Positions 34,961 through 43,985 of a DNA stretch of 64,000 nucleotides are shown here, piece by piece. The stretch is from Bradyrhizobium sp. KBS0727 (lineage in GTDB: Bacteria; Pseudomonadota; Alphaproteobacteria; Rhizobiales; Xanthobacteraceae). Numbering within the stretch: position 1 is the first letter of the stretch; each line of letters begins with the position of its first letter. A program made the position numbers and the translations under genes. The notes beneath the pieces are model-generated. The model searched no databases and was not told the DNA's origin. It saw only the letters and a list, made by a program, of their open reading frames with translations. The stretch is from positions 921,001-985,000 of the forward strand of contig NZ_CP042176.1 of assembly GCF_005937885.2 (NCBI RefSeq), given 5' to 3'.

Positions 34961-35761
34961 TCAGTTGCCGCCGTCGATCTGCCGCCCCATCAGCGCGATC
35001 GCCTTCTGATAAACCCCCGCCGCGTTCCAGGCTTCGATCGCCGCAAAATTCGGTTCGCCCGGCTGGTAGCCCGCGCCGGCGCGCCAGCCATGGGCTCTCA
35101 GGAAGTTGGCGGTCGAGTTCAGCGCATTGGCGGCGACGTCGAGATTGCCGGTGCCGTAGGCCAGGATGTTCTTGGGCATGAACTGCGTCTGGCCGACCTC
35201 GCCGTGCATGGAGCCGCGCGTAGCCCCCGACAGCACGCCGCGATCGACCAGCTTCAGCGCGGCGTAGAGCTGCTCGGTGAAGAACTCCGGACGGCGGCAG
35301 TCATAGGCGAGCGTCGCGATCGACGACAGCATGTTCTGATTGCCGCGCTGGCTGCCGAACCCGGTTTCCATGCCCCAGATCGCGATCAGCGGCCCCGGCG
35401 GAACGCCGTAGCGCGCCTGGATCGAGGCGAACAGCGCGCCCTGCGATTGCTTCAGCGAACGTCCCCGCGCGACAATGGTCGAGGCGCCGCGCTTGGCGAG
35501 GAACTGATCGAGCGACAGGCCGAAACTACGCTGGCTGCGATCGGCGTTGATGGTCGCGCTTGCGTAGCTGGTGTGCATCAGCGCCGCGGTCGCGGCGGCG
35601 CCGACGCCTTTGGCGCCGGCTTCGCGGGCGAATTCGCTCTTCCACGCCTCGAAGCCGCCGGGGCCGTTGCCGCATTGCGCGGCTTGCGCGCGGCCGCCGA
35701 GGCAAGCCAGCATCGCCAAAGCGGTGAACGTGATCGTCGCAAGCTTGTTACAGGCGGGCAT
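34961..35761 (-). CDS. Lytic murein transglycosylase (MltB-like)
   Basis: 266 aa from ATG at 35761, preceded by cggagtctgaaa; a GTG/ATG nine codons upstream is less likely. Signal peptide KLATITFTALAMLACLGGRAQA. The catalytic glutamate is in IWGMETGFG, as in MltB-type soluble lytic transglycosylases, followed by NMLSSIATLAYDCRR, GEVGQTQFMPKNIL and AANFLRAHGW-like segments of the family. Cleaves the MurNAc-GlcNAc bond of peptidoglycan in the periplasm. Converges with the c-di-GMP enzyme, unrelated to it by evidence. Confidence 0.92.
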   Translation of the reverse strand: MPACNKLATITFTALAMLACLGGRAQAAQCGNGPGGFEAWKSEFAREAGAKGVGAAATAALMHTSYASATINADRSQRSFGLSLDQFLAKRGASTIVARGRSLKQSQGALFASIQARYGVPPGPLIAIWGMETGFGSQRGNQNMLSSIATLAYDCRRPEFFTEQLYAALKLVDRGVLSGATRGSMHGEVGQTQFMPKNILAYGTGNLDVAANALNSTANFLRAHGWRAGAGYQPGEPNFAAIEAWNAAGVYQKAIALMGRQIDGGN

Positions 35762-35866
35762 TTTCAGACTCCGTTGACCGACCGGCATTTAAGCATAAAG
35801 TCGGCCGGCGCATAAATCCCATAATAACAATCGCGCGGGCTCGATCCGCGCGCCCGGGAGGATCTC

Positions 35867-37129
35867 ATGAAGACGCTGATTGCCGCGGCCGTGGCGGCCT
35901 GCCTTGCTTTTGACATCGCGCATGCCGCGCCGCTATCGGAGGCAAAGCCCGACGAAGTCGGATTCTCGCAACAGGGGCTGGCCCGGCTGGACGATTTCTT
36001 CGCCCGCGAGATTGCGGCGAAACGCGTGCCCGGTGCCGTGGTCGCCATCGCCCGCGACGGCAAGCTGGTGCATTATAAGGCCTACGGCCAGCTCGATGCC
36101 GCCAAGGGTACGCCGATGCCGCTTGATGCGGTGTTCGCGCTGGCGTCGATGACCAAGCCGATGGCGGCGGTCGCAGGCCTGACGCTGATGGAGCAGGGCC
36201 GGCTGGCGCTTCAGGCCAAGCTCGCGGATTACTATCCGGCGTTCGCCAACATGCTGGTCGGGAGTACGCAGTCAGACGGTTCGCTGAAGACCGACCCGCA
36301 GGCGTCGCCGATCTACATTCACGACCTCTATCGTCACACCTCCGGGCTGATGTACGGCGGACGGCCCGACAGTTCGAGCGCGGTCGCGCGTCTATACCCG
36401 GACGGAACCGCGCCGGCGCTGGAGGGCGACACCCAGGCCTTCATCGACCGCATCACGAAGCTGCCGCTGGCGCACCAGCCGTCGACGGAATTCGAATACG
36501 GCTTTTCGATCGACGTGCTCGGCGCGGTGGTTGAGAAAGTCAGCGAGCAGCGGCTCGGCGAATATCTGGCCGCGAATGTGTGGCAGCCGCTCGGCATGAC
36601 GGACGCCACGTTCCATCCGACGGAGGCGCAGCGGGCCCGTCTCGCCCGCCCGTTCCCGAACGATCCGCTGACGGGCAAGCCGCAAAGCATCAAGCTGCTG
36701 GACGCACCGACCAAGTTCGACTGCGGCGGTGCCTGCTCGTTTGCCACCGTCGGCGACTACATCCGCTTCGGGCAAATGCTGCTCAACGGCGGCGAGCTCG
36801 ACGGCAAACGCATCCTCAGCCCCAAGACGGTGCATCACATGATCTCCAACCACCTCGGGCCGGAGATCAAGAACAACGTGGCGAACATCGAGCCGCATCG
36901 GGCGGGCTTTGGCTTTGGCCTCGGGGTCGCGGTACGCACCGGCGAAGGCCTGTCGTCCGTCCCGGGCAATCCGGGCGAGTTCACCTGGAATGGTGCCTAC
37001 GGCACCCAGTTCTTTTGTGACCCCAAGGAACGCCTCGTCGTCGTGGTCGGAACCGCGGCGCCCGGCGAACTGCGCAAATATTATCGCGAGCAGGTCCAGG
37101 ACATCACCTACGGCGCCATGGTGCGGTAG
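35867..37129 (+). CDS. Serine hydrolase, class C beta-lactamase/esterase family
   Basis: 420 aa. Signal peptide KTLIAAAVAACLAFDIAHA. The nucleophile motif S-x-x-K is SMTK (Ser94-Lys97), and a Y-x-S-type second motif is YGFS in STEFEYGFSIDVLG. These place it in the beta-lactamase/EstB/D-aminopeptidase superfamily (PF00144), which includes esterases and penicillin-binding enzymes; the actual substrate cannot be read from sequence. Periplasmic. Clear Shine-Dalgarno (cgggagg) precedes ATG 35867. Divergent from the transglycosylase gene, sharing a ~105-bp promoter region. Confidence 0.9.
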   Translation: MKTLIAAAVAACLAFDIAHAAPLSEAKPDEVGFSQQGLARLDDFFAREIAAKRVPGAVVAIARDGKLVHYKAYGQLDAAKGTPMPLDAVFALASMTKPMAAVAGLTLMEQGRLALQAKLADYYPAFANMLVGSTQSDGSLKTDPQASPIYIHDLYRHTSGLMYGGRPDSSSAVARLYPDGTAPALEGDTQAFIDRITKLPLAHQPSTEFEYGFSIDVLGAVVEKVSEQRLGEYLAANVWQPLGMTDATFHPTEAQRARLARPFPNDPLTGKPQSIKLLDAPTKFDCGGACSFATVGDYIRFGQMLLNGGELDGKRILSPKTVHHMISNHLGPEIKNNVANIEPHRAGFGFGLGVAVRTGEGLSSVPGNPGEFTWNGAYGTQFFCDPKERLVVVVGTAAPGELRKYYREQVQDITYGAMVR

Positions 37130-37797
37130 CACGGTCATGTTTATCCACCGTCATTCCGGGACGGTCCGAAGGACCAGACCTCAGGGGTGCAATTGCGCAT
37201 CGTAGTTCGTGCGACGCACGCCCCGGAATGACAGCGATGGGTCATCGCGAGTCGCTTCGCTCGCAATGACAAATTCAATCGTCGCCCTGCGACAAATCGA
37301 CCCGACGGGCAAATCACCCAAAGTCTGTCCGGCCCTTCGCGAAAAATATTTCGCTGTCGCCGTCGAGCAAATCAGTGGTTTGAATCCGCGCATCCTGTCC
37401 CACCAAAGGGGCGTTGGCCATCGTCGCGAACGAGGGGCAGGGAGCGGTGGACGCGAAGGTTGCGACTGACGAGCGCGGCCCAAGCGTACGGCGAGGTCGT
37501 GTGAGCCTGACGCCCCGGTGCTGGCGTCAAGTTCGGGGAGAGCAAACGCTTCTCCGGGCGATGGTGGCAAGAAAAGCCGGTCACCAGGGCGAACTCGAAG
37601 TAAGCCGTAAAGCCATCGCGTGGGCCGACCGAAGGCCGGACCCGTTGGCGCCGCCCATCGAAGTTAACCACCGCCACCCGGTAAACTCCCGCTCGCCAAA
37701 GCGTGATGGCGCGCCGGGAATGTTGCACCACCGATCGAAGTCTTGCTCTCCGACGATCCACTGACATCACCGTGGGTCGATAACGAGGAGAGCAGAG
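37130..37797. repeat. Repeat-filled intergenic region (REP plus repeat copy A)
   Basis: No gene. 37150-37232 is a palindromic repeat, gtcattccggg with ccccggaatgac. 37280-37620 is a ~340-base unit that recurs as copy B (40664-40690 plus 42373-42700), sharing landmarks such as ggggcgttggccatcgtcgc and gaacgaggggcagggagcgg. Both belong to repeats familiar from Bradyrhizobium genomes. 37621-37797 shows nothing except the promoter/leader of the next gene (aacgaggag Shine-Dalgarno). Confidence 0.8.
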
Positions 37798-38025
37798 ATG
37801 ACCAGTTTCAAATTTCTTGCTGCGGCTAGCATTCTGTCGGCGTTGATCGCATCTTCGGCATCGGCGCAGCCGGTGATCGACGAGCCGGGAATGTACGCTT
37901 TCTATCGTCCGAATGGTGATCTCGGTCTTGGTTACTCGCGGCCGCCGGCCGATGCCAGGGCGATGGCGCCGCGGCTGATCATGCGCCATCCGGCGTCGAT
38001 GCGGCACACGCGATCCGCCAAGTAA
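37798..38025 (+). CDS. Small secreted protein, paralogue 1
   Basis: 75 aa. Signal peptide FLAAASILSALIASSASA, then mature QPVIDEPGMYAFYRPNGDL and a His/Arg-rich C-terminus. Strong gaggag Shine-Dalgarno. The protein at 40404-40652 has the same plan (signal, EPG-x-x-AFY-x-PNGD, basic tail), so the two are paralogues flanking the porin and membrane protein genes. No cysteines or known domain. Function unknown; secreted to the periplasm or outside. Confidence 0.75.
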   Translation: MTSFKFLAAASILSALIASSASAQPVIDEPGMYAFYRPNGDLGLGYSRPPADARAMAPRLIMRHPASMRHTRSAK

Positions 38026-38047
38026 GACCGGCATTTTCGATTCATGT

Positions 38048-38073
38048 GGGCTCGGTCCGTAGGGACTGAGCCC
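38048..38073 (+). terminator. Hairpin terminator candidate
   Basis: gggctcggtcc/gggactgagccc stem with a three-base loop, one mismatch, just after the small secreted gene. No clear T-run follows, so efficiency is uncertain. Confidence 0.5.
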
Positions 38074-38217
38074 GCGTCGTTTGCGCGCGGCTGTTGTTCT
38101 GATTTGTGAAATATTCCCGCACAAAACTGTGAAACGAAAGTATCGCGGGCTCGCGAATATCGGAATGCGATCGCCGCTCTCTCCTGATGAGGAAACATCC
38201 TCGCGTGGGAGGTTCGC

Positions 38218-39774
38218 GTGAAAATACTCAGGGGAATTCTACTCGGCAGCGTCGCTTTCTCGGCCGGCCCGGCGTTCGCGGCCGACGACGCCCAAGCGGA
38301 ACTTCACGCGCTGCAAGCGAAGCTGAAGCAGCTCGAGCAGCGCATCGACGATCAGGCACGCAAGCAGCAGGCGCAGGCGCTGGCGCAGGCGAAGATCGCC
38401 ACCAAGGCGCCGTCGCCGTTCGATCCGTGCCCCGCCGGCAAGGTTTGCTACAAGGGCGTCACGCTGACATTCGGCGGCTGGGTCGATTTTGCCGGCATCT
38501 ACCGCAGCCGCAACCTCGCCTCCGATACCGGATCGGTCTATGCGTTCATTCCGTTCCAGCAGAGCAAGAACTTCAACACGCCGGAGGCGCGCTTCTCGGC
38601 GCGGCAGACCCGGTTCTCGCTGCTGGCCGAGGCCGATGCCGGCGCCGACACCCATCTGGCGGGCTACGGCGAAATCGATTTCGAAGGCGCCGCGCAAACC
38701 GCGAACTCGGTTGCGACCAATTCCTTCAATCCGCGGATGCGCCAGGCCAGCCTCGAGATCGATCGCACCGATCTCGGCCTGCATTTTCTCGCCGGACAAT
38801 CCTGGTCGTTGAATGCGCCGAGCCGGGTCGGCATCGATCCGCGCGCGGTCGATGCGCCGGGCGTGATCGATTTCGAATCCGTGCCCGGCTTTCTCGCCGC
38901 GCGCCAGCCCGGCGTTCGCGTCTGGAAGGATTTCGGGCCTGAATTCAAGCTGGCGCTGTCGGCGGAAAACGCCGCCACTTCCTTTGTCGGCGGTAACGTG
39001 CCGTTCGTCGGTACGCCGGCGACCGGCCCGCAGGGCGTGCTGAACCCCAACCTGCTGATCAACCTCACCGGCCCCGGCGGCAGCTTCTTCAACAACGCCA
39101 ACAACCTCAGCCTAAACCGCGTGCCCGACGTGACGATCAAGGCGGCGTGGGATCCGCAGCTCGGGCCGACCAAGTTCCATGCCGAAGGCTGGGTGCTCTA
39201 CCGCGAGTTCTACGATCGCTTCAATTTCGCCAGCCACAATATCGGCACCGTGAGTTATGGCGGCCATCTGGCGCTGGAACTGATTCCGAAGACGGTCGAC
39301 CTGACCTTCTCGGCGGCGCAGGGCGCGCTCGGCCGTTTCACCGCGGCGCCGTTCCCGGACGTGACGTTGCGGCAGGACGGCTCGATGCAGGTGCTGCCCA
39401 TCACCGCGTTGCAGGCGGGTGCCGTCTGGCACACCACGCCGTCGCTCGACCTCTATGCCTATGCAGGCCTCGAAAAAACCCGCGCCACCTTCTCCAACGT
39501 CGGCACGGTGCCGTTCGGCTACGGTAATCCGCTCTACAACAACACCGGCTGCAATATCGAAAACTCGCCGGCCGCCACCTGCAACGGCAACACCTCGGAA
39601 GTCCGGCAATATACCGCGGGCTTCTACGACACGGTGCTGAAGGGCGACTACGGCGCGGTCAAGTTCGGTGTGCAGTATTCCTACAACCAGCGCTTCGCGT
39701 TCGTCGGCGTCGGCGGAGCGCCGAAGACCGACGATCACATCGTCATGACCCAGGTTCGTTACTATCCGTTCTGA
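38218..39774 (+). CDS. Outer membrane porin-like protein
   Basis: 518 aa, GTG start after gtgggagg. Signal peptide LRGILLGSVAFSAGPAFA, a short coiled coil (~25-60, LHALQAKLKQLEQRIDDQA), then a long beta-barrel of alternating residues with LTFGGWVDFAGIYRSRNL and EARFSARQTRFSLLAEAD, ending MTQVRYYPF with the terminal Phe needed for barrel assembly. The coiled-coil plus barrel plan resembles DcaP-like trimeric porins. Substrate unknown. The following membrane protein gene starts 15 bases later and may be co-transcribed. Confidence 0.85.
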   Translation: MKILRGILLGSVAFSAGPAFAADDAQAELHALQAKLKQLEQRIDDQARKQQAQALAQAKIATKAPSPFDPCPAGKVCYKGVTLTFGGWVDFAGIYRSRNLASDTGSVYAFIPFQQSKNFNTPEARFSARQTRFSLLAEADAGADTHLAGYGEIDFEGAAQTANSVATNSFNPRMRQASLEIDRTDLGLHFLAGQSWSLNAPSRVGIDPRAVDAPGVIDFESVPGFLAARQPGVRVWKDFGPEFKLALSAENAATSFVGGNVPFVGTPATGPQGVLNPNLLINLTGPGGSFFNNANNLSLNRVPDVTIKAAWDPQLGPTKFHAEGWVLYREFYDRFNFASHNIGTVSYGGHLALELIPKTVDLTFSAAQGALGRFTAAPFPDVTLRQDGSMQVLPITALQAGAVWHTTPSLDLYAYAGLEKTRATFSNVGTVPFGYGNPLYNNTGCNIENSPAATCNGNTSEVRQYTAGFYDTVLKGDYGAVKFGVQYSYNQRFAFVGVGGAPKTDDHIVMTQVRYYPF

Positions 39775-39789
39775 CAACAGGAGCGCGTC

Positions 39790-40281
39790 ATGCGAAAGGG
39801 AAATACCCCGATGCAGGATTATGTTTTGATCAGCCGGCTTGCACAGGTGATCGAGCGATGCGGCCTTGCGATGACGGGCGCGATGTGCGGCACGTTCGTG
39901 GCCGCCCAGATGTCCAAGGTCGATGTCGCGCTGTTCGACTCGGGCGGATTCATCGCGCTGATAGTGTTGACCGGTGCAATTGCGTTTTATATCGGGATCG
40001 ATGTGCCGCGGCCGCCGGCCAGGCAGGCTTCGAAATACGCAGCCGTCGATGCCGTCGAAGTGCTGAGCGCGGCCGGTACGTTCCTTGCGGCGGTCGCAGC
40101 GCTGATCTCGGTGTACGCGATCGTGTTCGATGAGGTCCCGCAACGCGTCTGGGAATTCGTGGTGGCCTCATGGTGGTTCGGCGGCGCGACCATGCAGATT
40201 ATCGCCGGGTTCATCGGACGGCAGCGCGCAAGCGCGCGCGTCGCGCAACGAGCCATGATCGATGGCAGAAAAGCACGGTAG
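39790..40281 (+). CDS. Hypothetical integral membrane protein
   Basis: 163 aa (155 if ATG 39811, MQDYVLISRL, is used). Three to four hydrophobic segments: CGLAMTGAMCGTFVAAQ, FIALIVLTGAIAFYIGID, FLAAVAALISVYAIVF and WWFGGATMQIIAGFIG. The C-terminal tail is basic. No recognised family. It follows the porin gene closely with caggagcg as a possible Shine-Dalgarno, so it may serve with the porin. Function unknown. Confidence 0.7.
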   Translation: MRKGNTPMQDYVLISRLAQVIERCGLAMTGAMCGTFVAAQMSKVDVALFDSGGFIALIVLTGAIAFYIGIDVPRPPARQASKYAAVDAVEVLSAAGTFLAAVAALISVYAIVFDEVPQRVWEFVVASWWFGGATMQIIAGFIGRQRASARVAQRAMIDGRKAR

Positions 40282-40403
40282 AACCTGCAGTCGCGGCACT
40301 GTGATTGAAATCGCTCTGGCCGAAGGCCGATCAACGCACATCTCCTGATCATCGTTTCAAACAATCCGCCGCGTGCGGCGGGTCGAATGGATGGAGAGAA
40401 CAA

Positions 40404-40652
40404 ATGACTAATTTGAAGATATTGGCCGCTGCGTTGGTTCTATCAGCGGCTTCGGCAACGACAGCTTTCGCGCAGGCCGCGATTCAGGAACCCGGCGCGT
40501 TTGCGTTTTATCATCCGAACGGCGATGTGCTTCATGCGGGATCGCCGACCCCGGCGGCTGGTGCGATGGCGGCCTACCGCGCCGACACGGGCCGGGTCGT
40601 GACGGTCGCGCCGCATCGCGCGCGCCATCCGCATTCGGGCCACGTGCACTGA
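40404..40652 (+). CDS. Small secreted protein, paralogue 2
   Basis: 82 aa from ATG 40404 with ggagagaac upstream. Signal peptide ILAAALVLSAASATTAFAQ, then AAIQEPGAFAFYHPNGDVL and a His-rich tail (APHRARHPHSGHVH) that could bind metal. Paralogue of 37798-38025; both share the EPG..AFY.PNGD core. Just downstream the insertion sequence has entered the repeat. Function unknown. Confidence 0.75.
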   Translation: MTNLKILAAALVLSAASATTAFAQAAIQEPGAFAFYHPNGDVLHAGSPTPAAGAMAAYRADTGRVVTVAPHRARHPHSGHVH

Positions 40653-40690
40653 AGCCAGGTCACGTCGACCTGCGACAAACTGGCGCGACG

Positions 40691-42372
40691 AGACTGGGCA
40701 AGAATTCGGCTTGATGTACGATTCGGGTATGACGAATCGCCCATTCAAGACCGGCGAGAGCCGGTACCAAGCCAGCCTGCTTCCACCTCGGATGGAAGAC
40801 TATGTTGGTCCCAACAATCCGGTGCGCGCGATCGAGAGCTATGTTTGCGCGCTGGACCTTGCCAAGCTTGGTTTCCGCCATGCGGATCGCGGCTTGGAGC
40901 AGGGACAGCCGCCCTACGATCCAGCTGATCTGTTGAAGCTCTACCTTTACGGATACATCAACCAGGTCAGGTCGTCGCGGCGGCTGGAGCGGGAAGCCTG
41001 TCGCAATCTGGAACTGATCTGGCTGCTCAGGAATCTGCGACCTGGCTATCGAACGATCGCCAACTTCCGCAAGGAGAACTGGGCGGCGTTGAAGGCGGTG
41101 AACCGCGGCTTCGTGCTGCTGGTTCGCGAGCTTGGCCTTGTCGGCGGGGCGGTAGTTGCGATCGACGGCTCGTTTTTTCATGGCGATGCCAGCAAGGCGA
41201 GCATCTTTACGCGCAAGAGGCTTGCCGATCAGATCGCCAGGCTGGACCTGGAGATCGAAGCTTATGGCAGATCAATCGAAGACAACGATGCGGCGGAAGC
41301 CAACGCGCCAGGGAAGGATCGCGCCGACGGTCCGGGTGCTGGCGGCGGAGGAGACGGCAGCGATATCGGTGCCAAAGTATCGGCGCTGATGGCAAAGCGC
41401 TTGCGCGCCGAAGCCGATCTGGCTCGGTTGGAAGCGAGCGGCGAGACGCAGATGTCGCTGACCGATCCGGACGCCCGGCTTCTAGTCAAGAACGGTCAGG
41501 GCGTCGCAGGCTACAATGTGCAGAGCGTCGTCGACGACAAGCACAATCTCATTGTCGCAAGCGAAGTGGTGAACGACAGCAGCGATGTCGGCCAACTCCA
41601 CGCCATGGCAAAAACTGCCAAGGAAGCTCTCGATGCGGAGGCACTCCAGGTGCTGGCCGATGAGGGGTATTACAGCAGCCTCGAACTGAAGGCATGCGAG
41701 GACGACGGCATCACGGCCTATGTGCCTGTGCCGGAGATCAATGGGCGCCTTGAGAAGAAAGGCCGCTTCAGCCTCAAGGACTTTGCTTACGATGCTTCAG
41801 CCGATGCTTACCGTTGCCCGGCCGGCGAACTACTGCGTCGGATGGAGGGGCGCTGGGAGAACACAAGTGGCCGGACTGAGATCCGATATGCGAGTAGCAC
41901 GAAGGCCTGCAAGGCGTGCCCGTTAAGGACACGTTGTCTGAGCCTGAAGGCAACTCGACGGACCATCGGCCGCTGGGAGCACGAGGATGTCCTCGAGCGT
42001 CACCGCGCGAGGATGCAAGGCGCAGGCGACCTGATGCGCCGCCGTTCCGCCATCGTCGAACATCCCTTCGGCACGCTCAAATGCCGCGCCGGTTATCGTC
42101 ACTTCCTCGTTCGCGGCTTCAACAAGGTCCGCGGCGAATGGAGCCTGATGGCGCTCTGCTACAACTTTACCCGCGTGCTCAACATCCTCGGCATCGAGCG
42201 TTTCATTGCAGCCGTCGCAGCGGCGCTCCTTTGGCATCTCCACGCTCTCGCAGGCGCCCTAAAACGCTTCCTGTTCGCTCCAAAGACGCTCTGGATCAAA
42301 TTTGAGCAACAGGTCGTCGCTGCGCAAGGCCGACTGGTTCTCCTCGGCTGACCCACCGTTCTTGCCCAGCCT
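40691..42372 (+). mobile_element. IS1182-family insertion sequence
   Basis: 1682 bp with terminal inverted repeats agactgggcaagaa (40691-40704) and the complement of aggctgggcaagaa (42359-42372), 13 of 14 matching. It is flanked by cgacg at 40686-40690 and 42373-42377, a probable 5-bp target duplication. It carries one intact transposase and interrupts repeat copy B. Confidence 0.85.
40711..42351 (+). CDS. IS1182-family transposase
   Basis: 546 aa, apparently intact. The N-terminal domain reads FKTGESRYQASLLPPRMEDY and PPYDPADLLKLYLYGYINQV, typical of IS1182/IS1380-like DDE enzymes. The DDE residues are probably in VVAIDGSFFHGDASK, VLADEGYYSSLEL and SAIVEHPFGTLKCRAGYRHF. Start: ATG 40711 or the next ATG at 40729 (MTNRPFKTGESRY), which fits the family better. 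A cysteine cluster CKACPLRTRC lies near residue 400, as in relatives. Lies entirely between the inverted repeats. Confidence 0.93.
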   Translation: MMYDSGMTNRPFKTGESRYQASLLPPRMEDYVGPNNPVRAIESYVCALDLAKLGFRHADRGLEQGQPPYDPADLLKLYLYGYINQVRSSRRLEREACRNLELIWLLRNLRPGYRTIANFRKENWAALKAVNRGFVLLVRELGLVGGAVVAIDGSFFHGDASKASIFTRKRLADQIARLDLEIEAYGRSIEDNDAAEANAPGKDRADGPGAGGGGDGSDIGAKVSALMAKRLRAEADLARLEASGETQMSLTDPDARLLVKNGQGVAGYNVQSVVDDKHNLIVASEVVNDSSDVGQLHAMAKTAKEALDAEALQVLADEGYYSSLELKACEDDGITAYVPVPEINGRLEKKGRFSLKDFAYDASADAYRCPAGELLRRMEGRWENTSGRTEIRYASSTKACKACPLRTRCLSLKATRRTIGRWEHEDVLERHRARMQGAGDLMRRRSAIVEHPFGTLKCRAGYRHFLVRGFNKVRGEWSLMALCYNFTRVLNILGIERFIAAVAAALLWHLHALAGALKRFLFAPKTLWIKFEQQVVAAQGRLVLLG

Positions 42373-43040
42373 CGACGGGCAAATCACCAAAAGTGCGTCC
42401 AGCCCTCCGCGCAAAAATATTCCACTAGGGCCGTCGGGCAAATCAGCCGTAGGACTCCCGCCATCCTGTCCCACCAAAGGGGCGTTGGCCATCGTCGCGA
42501 ACGAGGGGCAGGGAGCGGTGGACGCGAAGGCTGCGACTGACGAGCGCGGCCACTAGCGTACGGCGAAGTCGTTTGGGTCCGACGCCCCGGTGCTGGCGTC
42601 AAGTTGGCGGAAGCGAAAGCCGACGTCGATGATGGTGGCAAGAAAGCCGGTCACCAGGACGAAATCGTATAAGCCGTAAAGCCATTGCGCAGGGAAGGCC
42701 GGGTGTTCTCCGCTGAACCTGTATGCTCGTGTGCAGCATTTCTAATGCACATCGCACGCGAGACCGCGGGTGCAGCGCGCACCCGGTCTTCCCTGCGTCC
42801 TCTGATTTCGGGGGGCAAGGTTTCCAGCAAAACTTCGGGCGTAACGCGTCGCGAGAACGCGAAACCGCGTTCAGGCCTATCAACGTCATTGCGAGGAGCG
42901 AAGCGACGAAGCAATCCAGCTATCCGCTATGCCGCGCGATGGATGGCTTCGCGGAGCCTGTCATCGGGCGGCGCTTCGCGCCGACCCGTTGGCTCGCAAT
43001 GACGGCGGAAAGAGCCAAGGTCGCCGGGACGACGAGGATG
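42373..43040. repeat. Repeat copy B (IS-interrupted) and a second intergenic repeat
   Basis: No gene. 42373-42700 continues copy B, whose first part is at 40664-40690 before the insertion. It goes on beyond copy A with an inverted pair, cagggaaggccgggtg near 42690 and cacccggtcttccctg near 42780, and fades by about 42880. 42885-43010 is a different, widespread repeat containing cattgcgaggagcgaagcga and ending ctcgcaatgacggcgg, itself loosely palindromic. Confidence 0.75.
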
Positions 43041-43043
43041 GTT

Positions 43044-43985
43044 CTACTCCGGCTTCTTCTCCAGATTCGCATGCGGCCGGCCGAAATCGGGCGCGGCCGA
43101 ATCCTGGCCGATCTCGACGATGCCGCGGCGGATGGCGCGGGTGCGGGTGAAGTGTTCGAACAGCGCTTCGCCGTCGTTGCGGCGGATCGCGCGGGTCAGT
43201 TTCGAGAGGTCCTCGTTGAAGGTGCCGAGCATTTCCAGCACGGCTTCCTTGTTGGCGAGAAACACGTCGCGCCACATCGTCGGATCCGAGGCCGCGATGC
43301 GCGTGAAATCGCGAAAACCGCCGGCGGAGAACTTGATCACCTCGGACGACGTCACTTCTTCGAGTTCGTCCGCGGTGCCGACAATGGTGTAGGCGATCAG
43401 ATGCGGCAGATGGCTGGTGATCGCCAGCACCAGGTCGTGGTGGTCGGGCGTCATGATCTCGACCCTCGCGCCCATCGCGGCCCAGAACGCGCGCAAGCGT
43501 TCGACAGCGGCAGGATCGGTGCCCTCAGGAGGGGTCAGAATGCACCAGCGGTTGGTGAACAGTTCGGCGAAGCCGGAATCAGGGCCGGAATGCTCGGTGC
43601 CGGCGACGGGATGCGCCGGCACGAAATGCGCGCTAGCGGGAAGGTGCGGCGCCATTTCACGGACGATCGCGCCCTTGACCGAGCCGACGTCGGAAATGAT
43701 CGCGCCCGGCTTGAGGAACGGCGCGATCTCTTGCGCCACCGGCCCGCAGGCGCCGACGGGAATGCAGAGAATGATGAGGTCGGCGTCCTTGACGGCTTCC
43801 GCGTTGGTCGCGACCACGCGATCGACGATATCGAGTTCGGCCACGCGGGCGCGGGTCTTCTCCGAGCGCGCGGTGGCGACGATTTCGGAGGCCAAGCCCT
43901 GGGCCCGCGCGGCGCGCGCGATCGAGCCGCCGATCAGCCCGAAGCCGATCAGCGCGACGCGGTTGAACAGCGGCGCGGAGCTCAT
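43044..43985 (-). CDS. tyrC: Prephenate/arogenate dehydrogenase
   Basis: 313 aa, NAD(P)-dependent step of tyrosine synthesis. The nucleotide-binding GFGLIGGS (14-21) starts a Rossmann fold, followed by [23 protein letters not shown] with the catalytic His and substrate residues, and a helical C-terminal dimerisation domain ([35 protein letters not shown]). The gene overlaps the end of hisC by four bases, so the pair is coupled. Whether prephenate or arogenate is preferred cannot be read from sequence; cyclohexadienyl dehydrogenase is a safe general name. Confidence 0.92.
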   Translation of the reverse strand: MSSAPLFNRVALIGFGLIGGSIARAARAQGLASEIVATARSEKTRARVAELDIVDRVVATNAEAVKDADLIILCIPVGACGPVAQEIAPFLKPGAIISDVGSVKGAIVREMAPHLPASAHFVPAHPVAGTEHSGPDSGFAELFTNRWCILTPPEGTDPAAVERLRAFWAAMGARVEIMTPDHHDLVLAITSHLPHLIAYTIVGTADELEEVTSSEVIKFSAGGFRDFTRIAASDPTMWRDVFLANKEAVLEMLGTFNEDLSKLTRAIRRNDGEALFEHFTRTRAIRRGIVEIGQDSAAPDFGRPHANLEKKPE

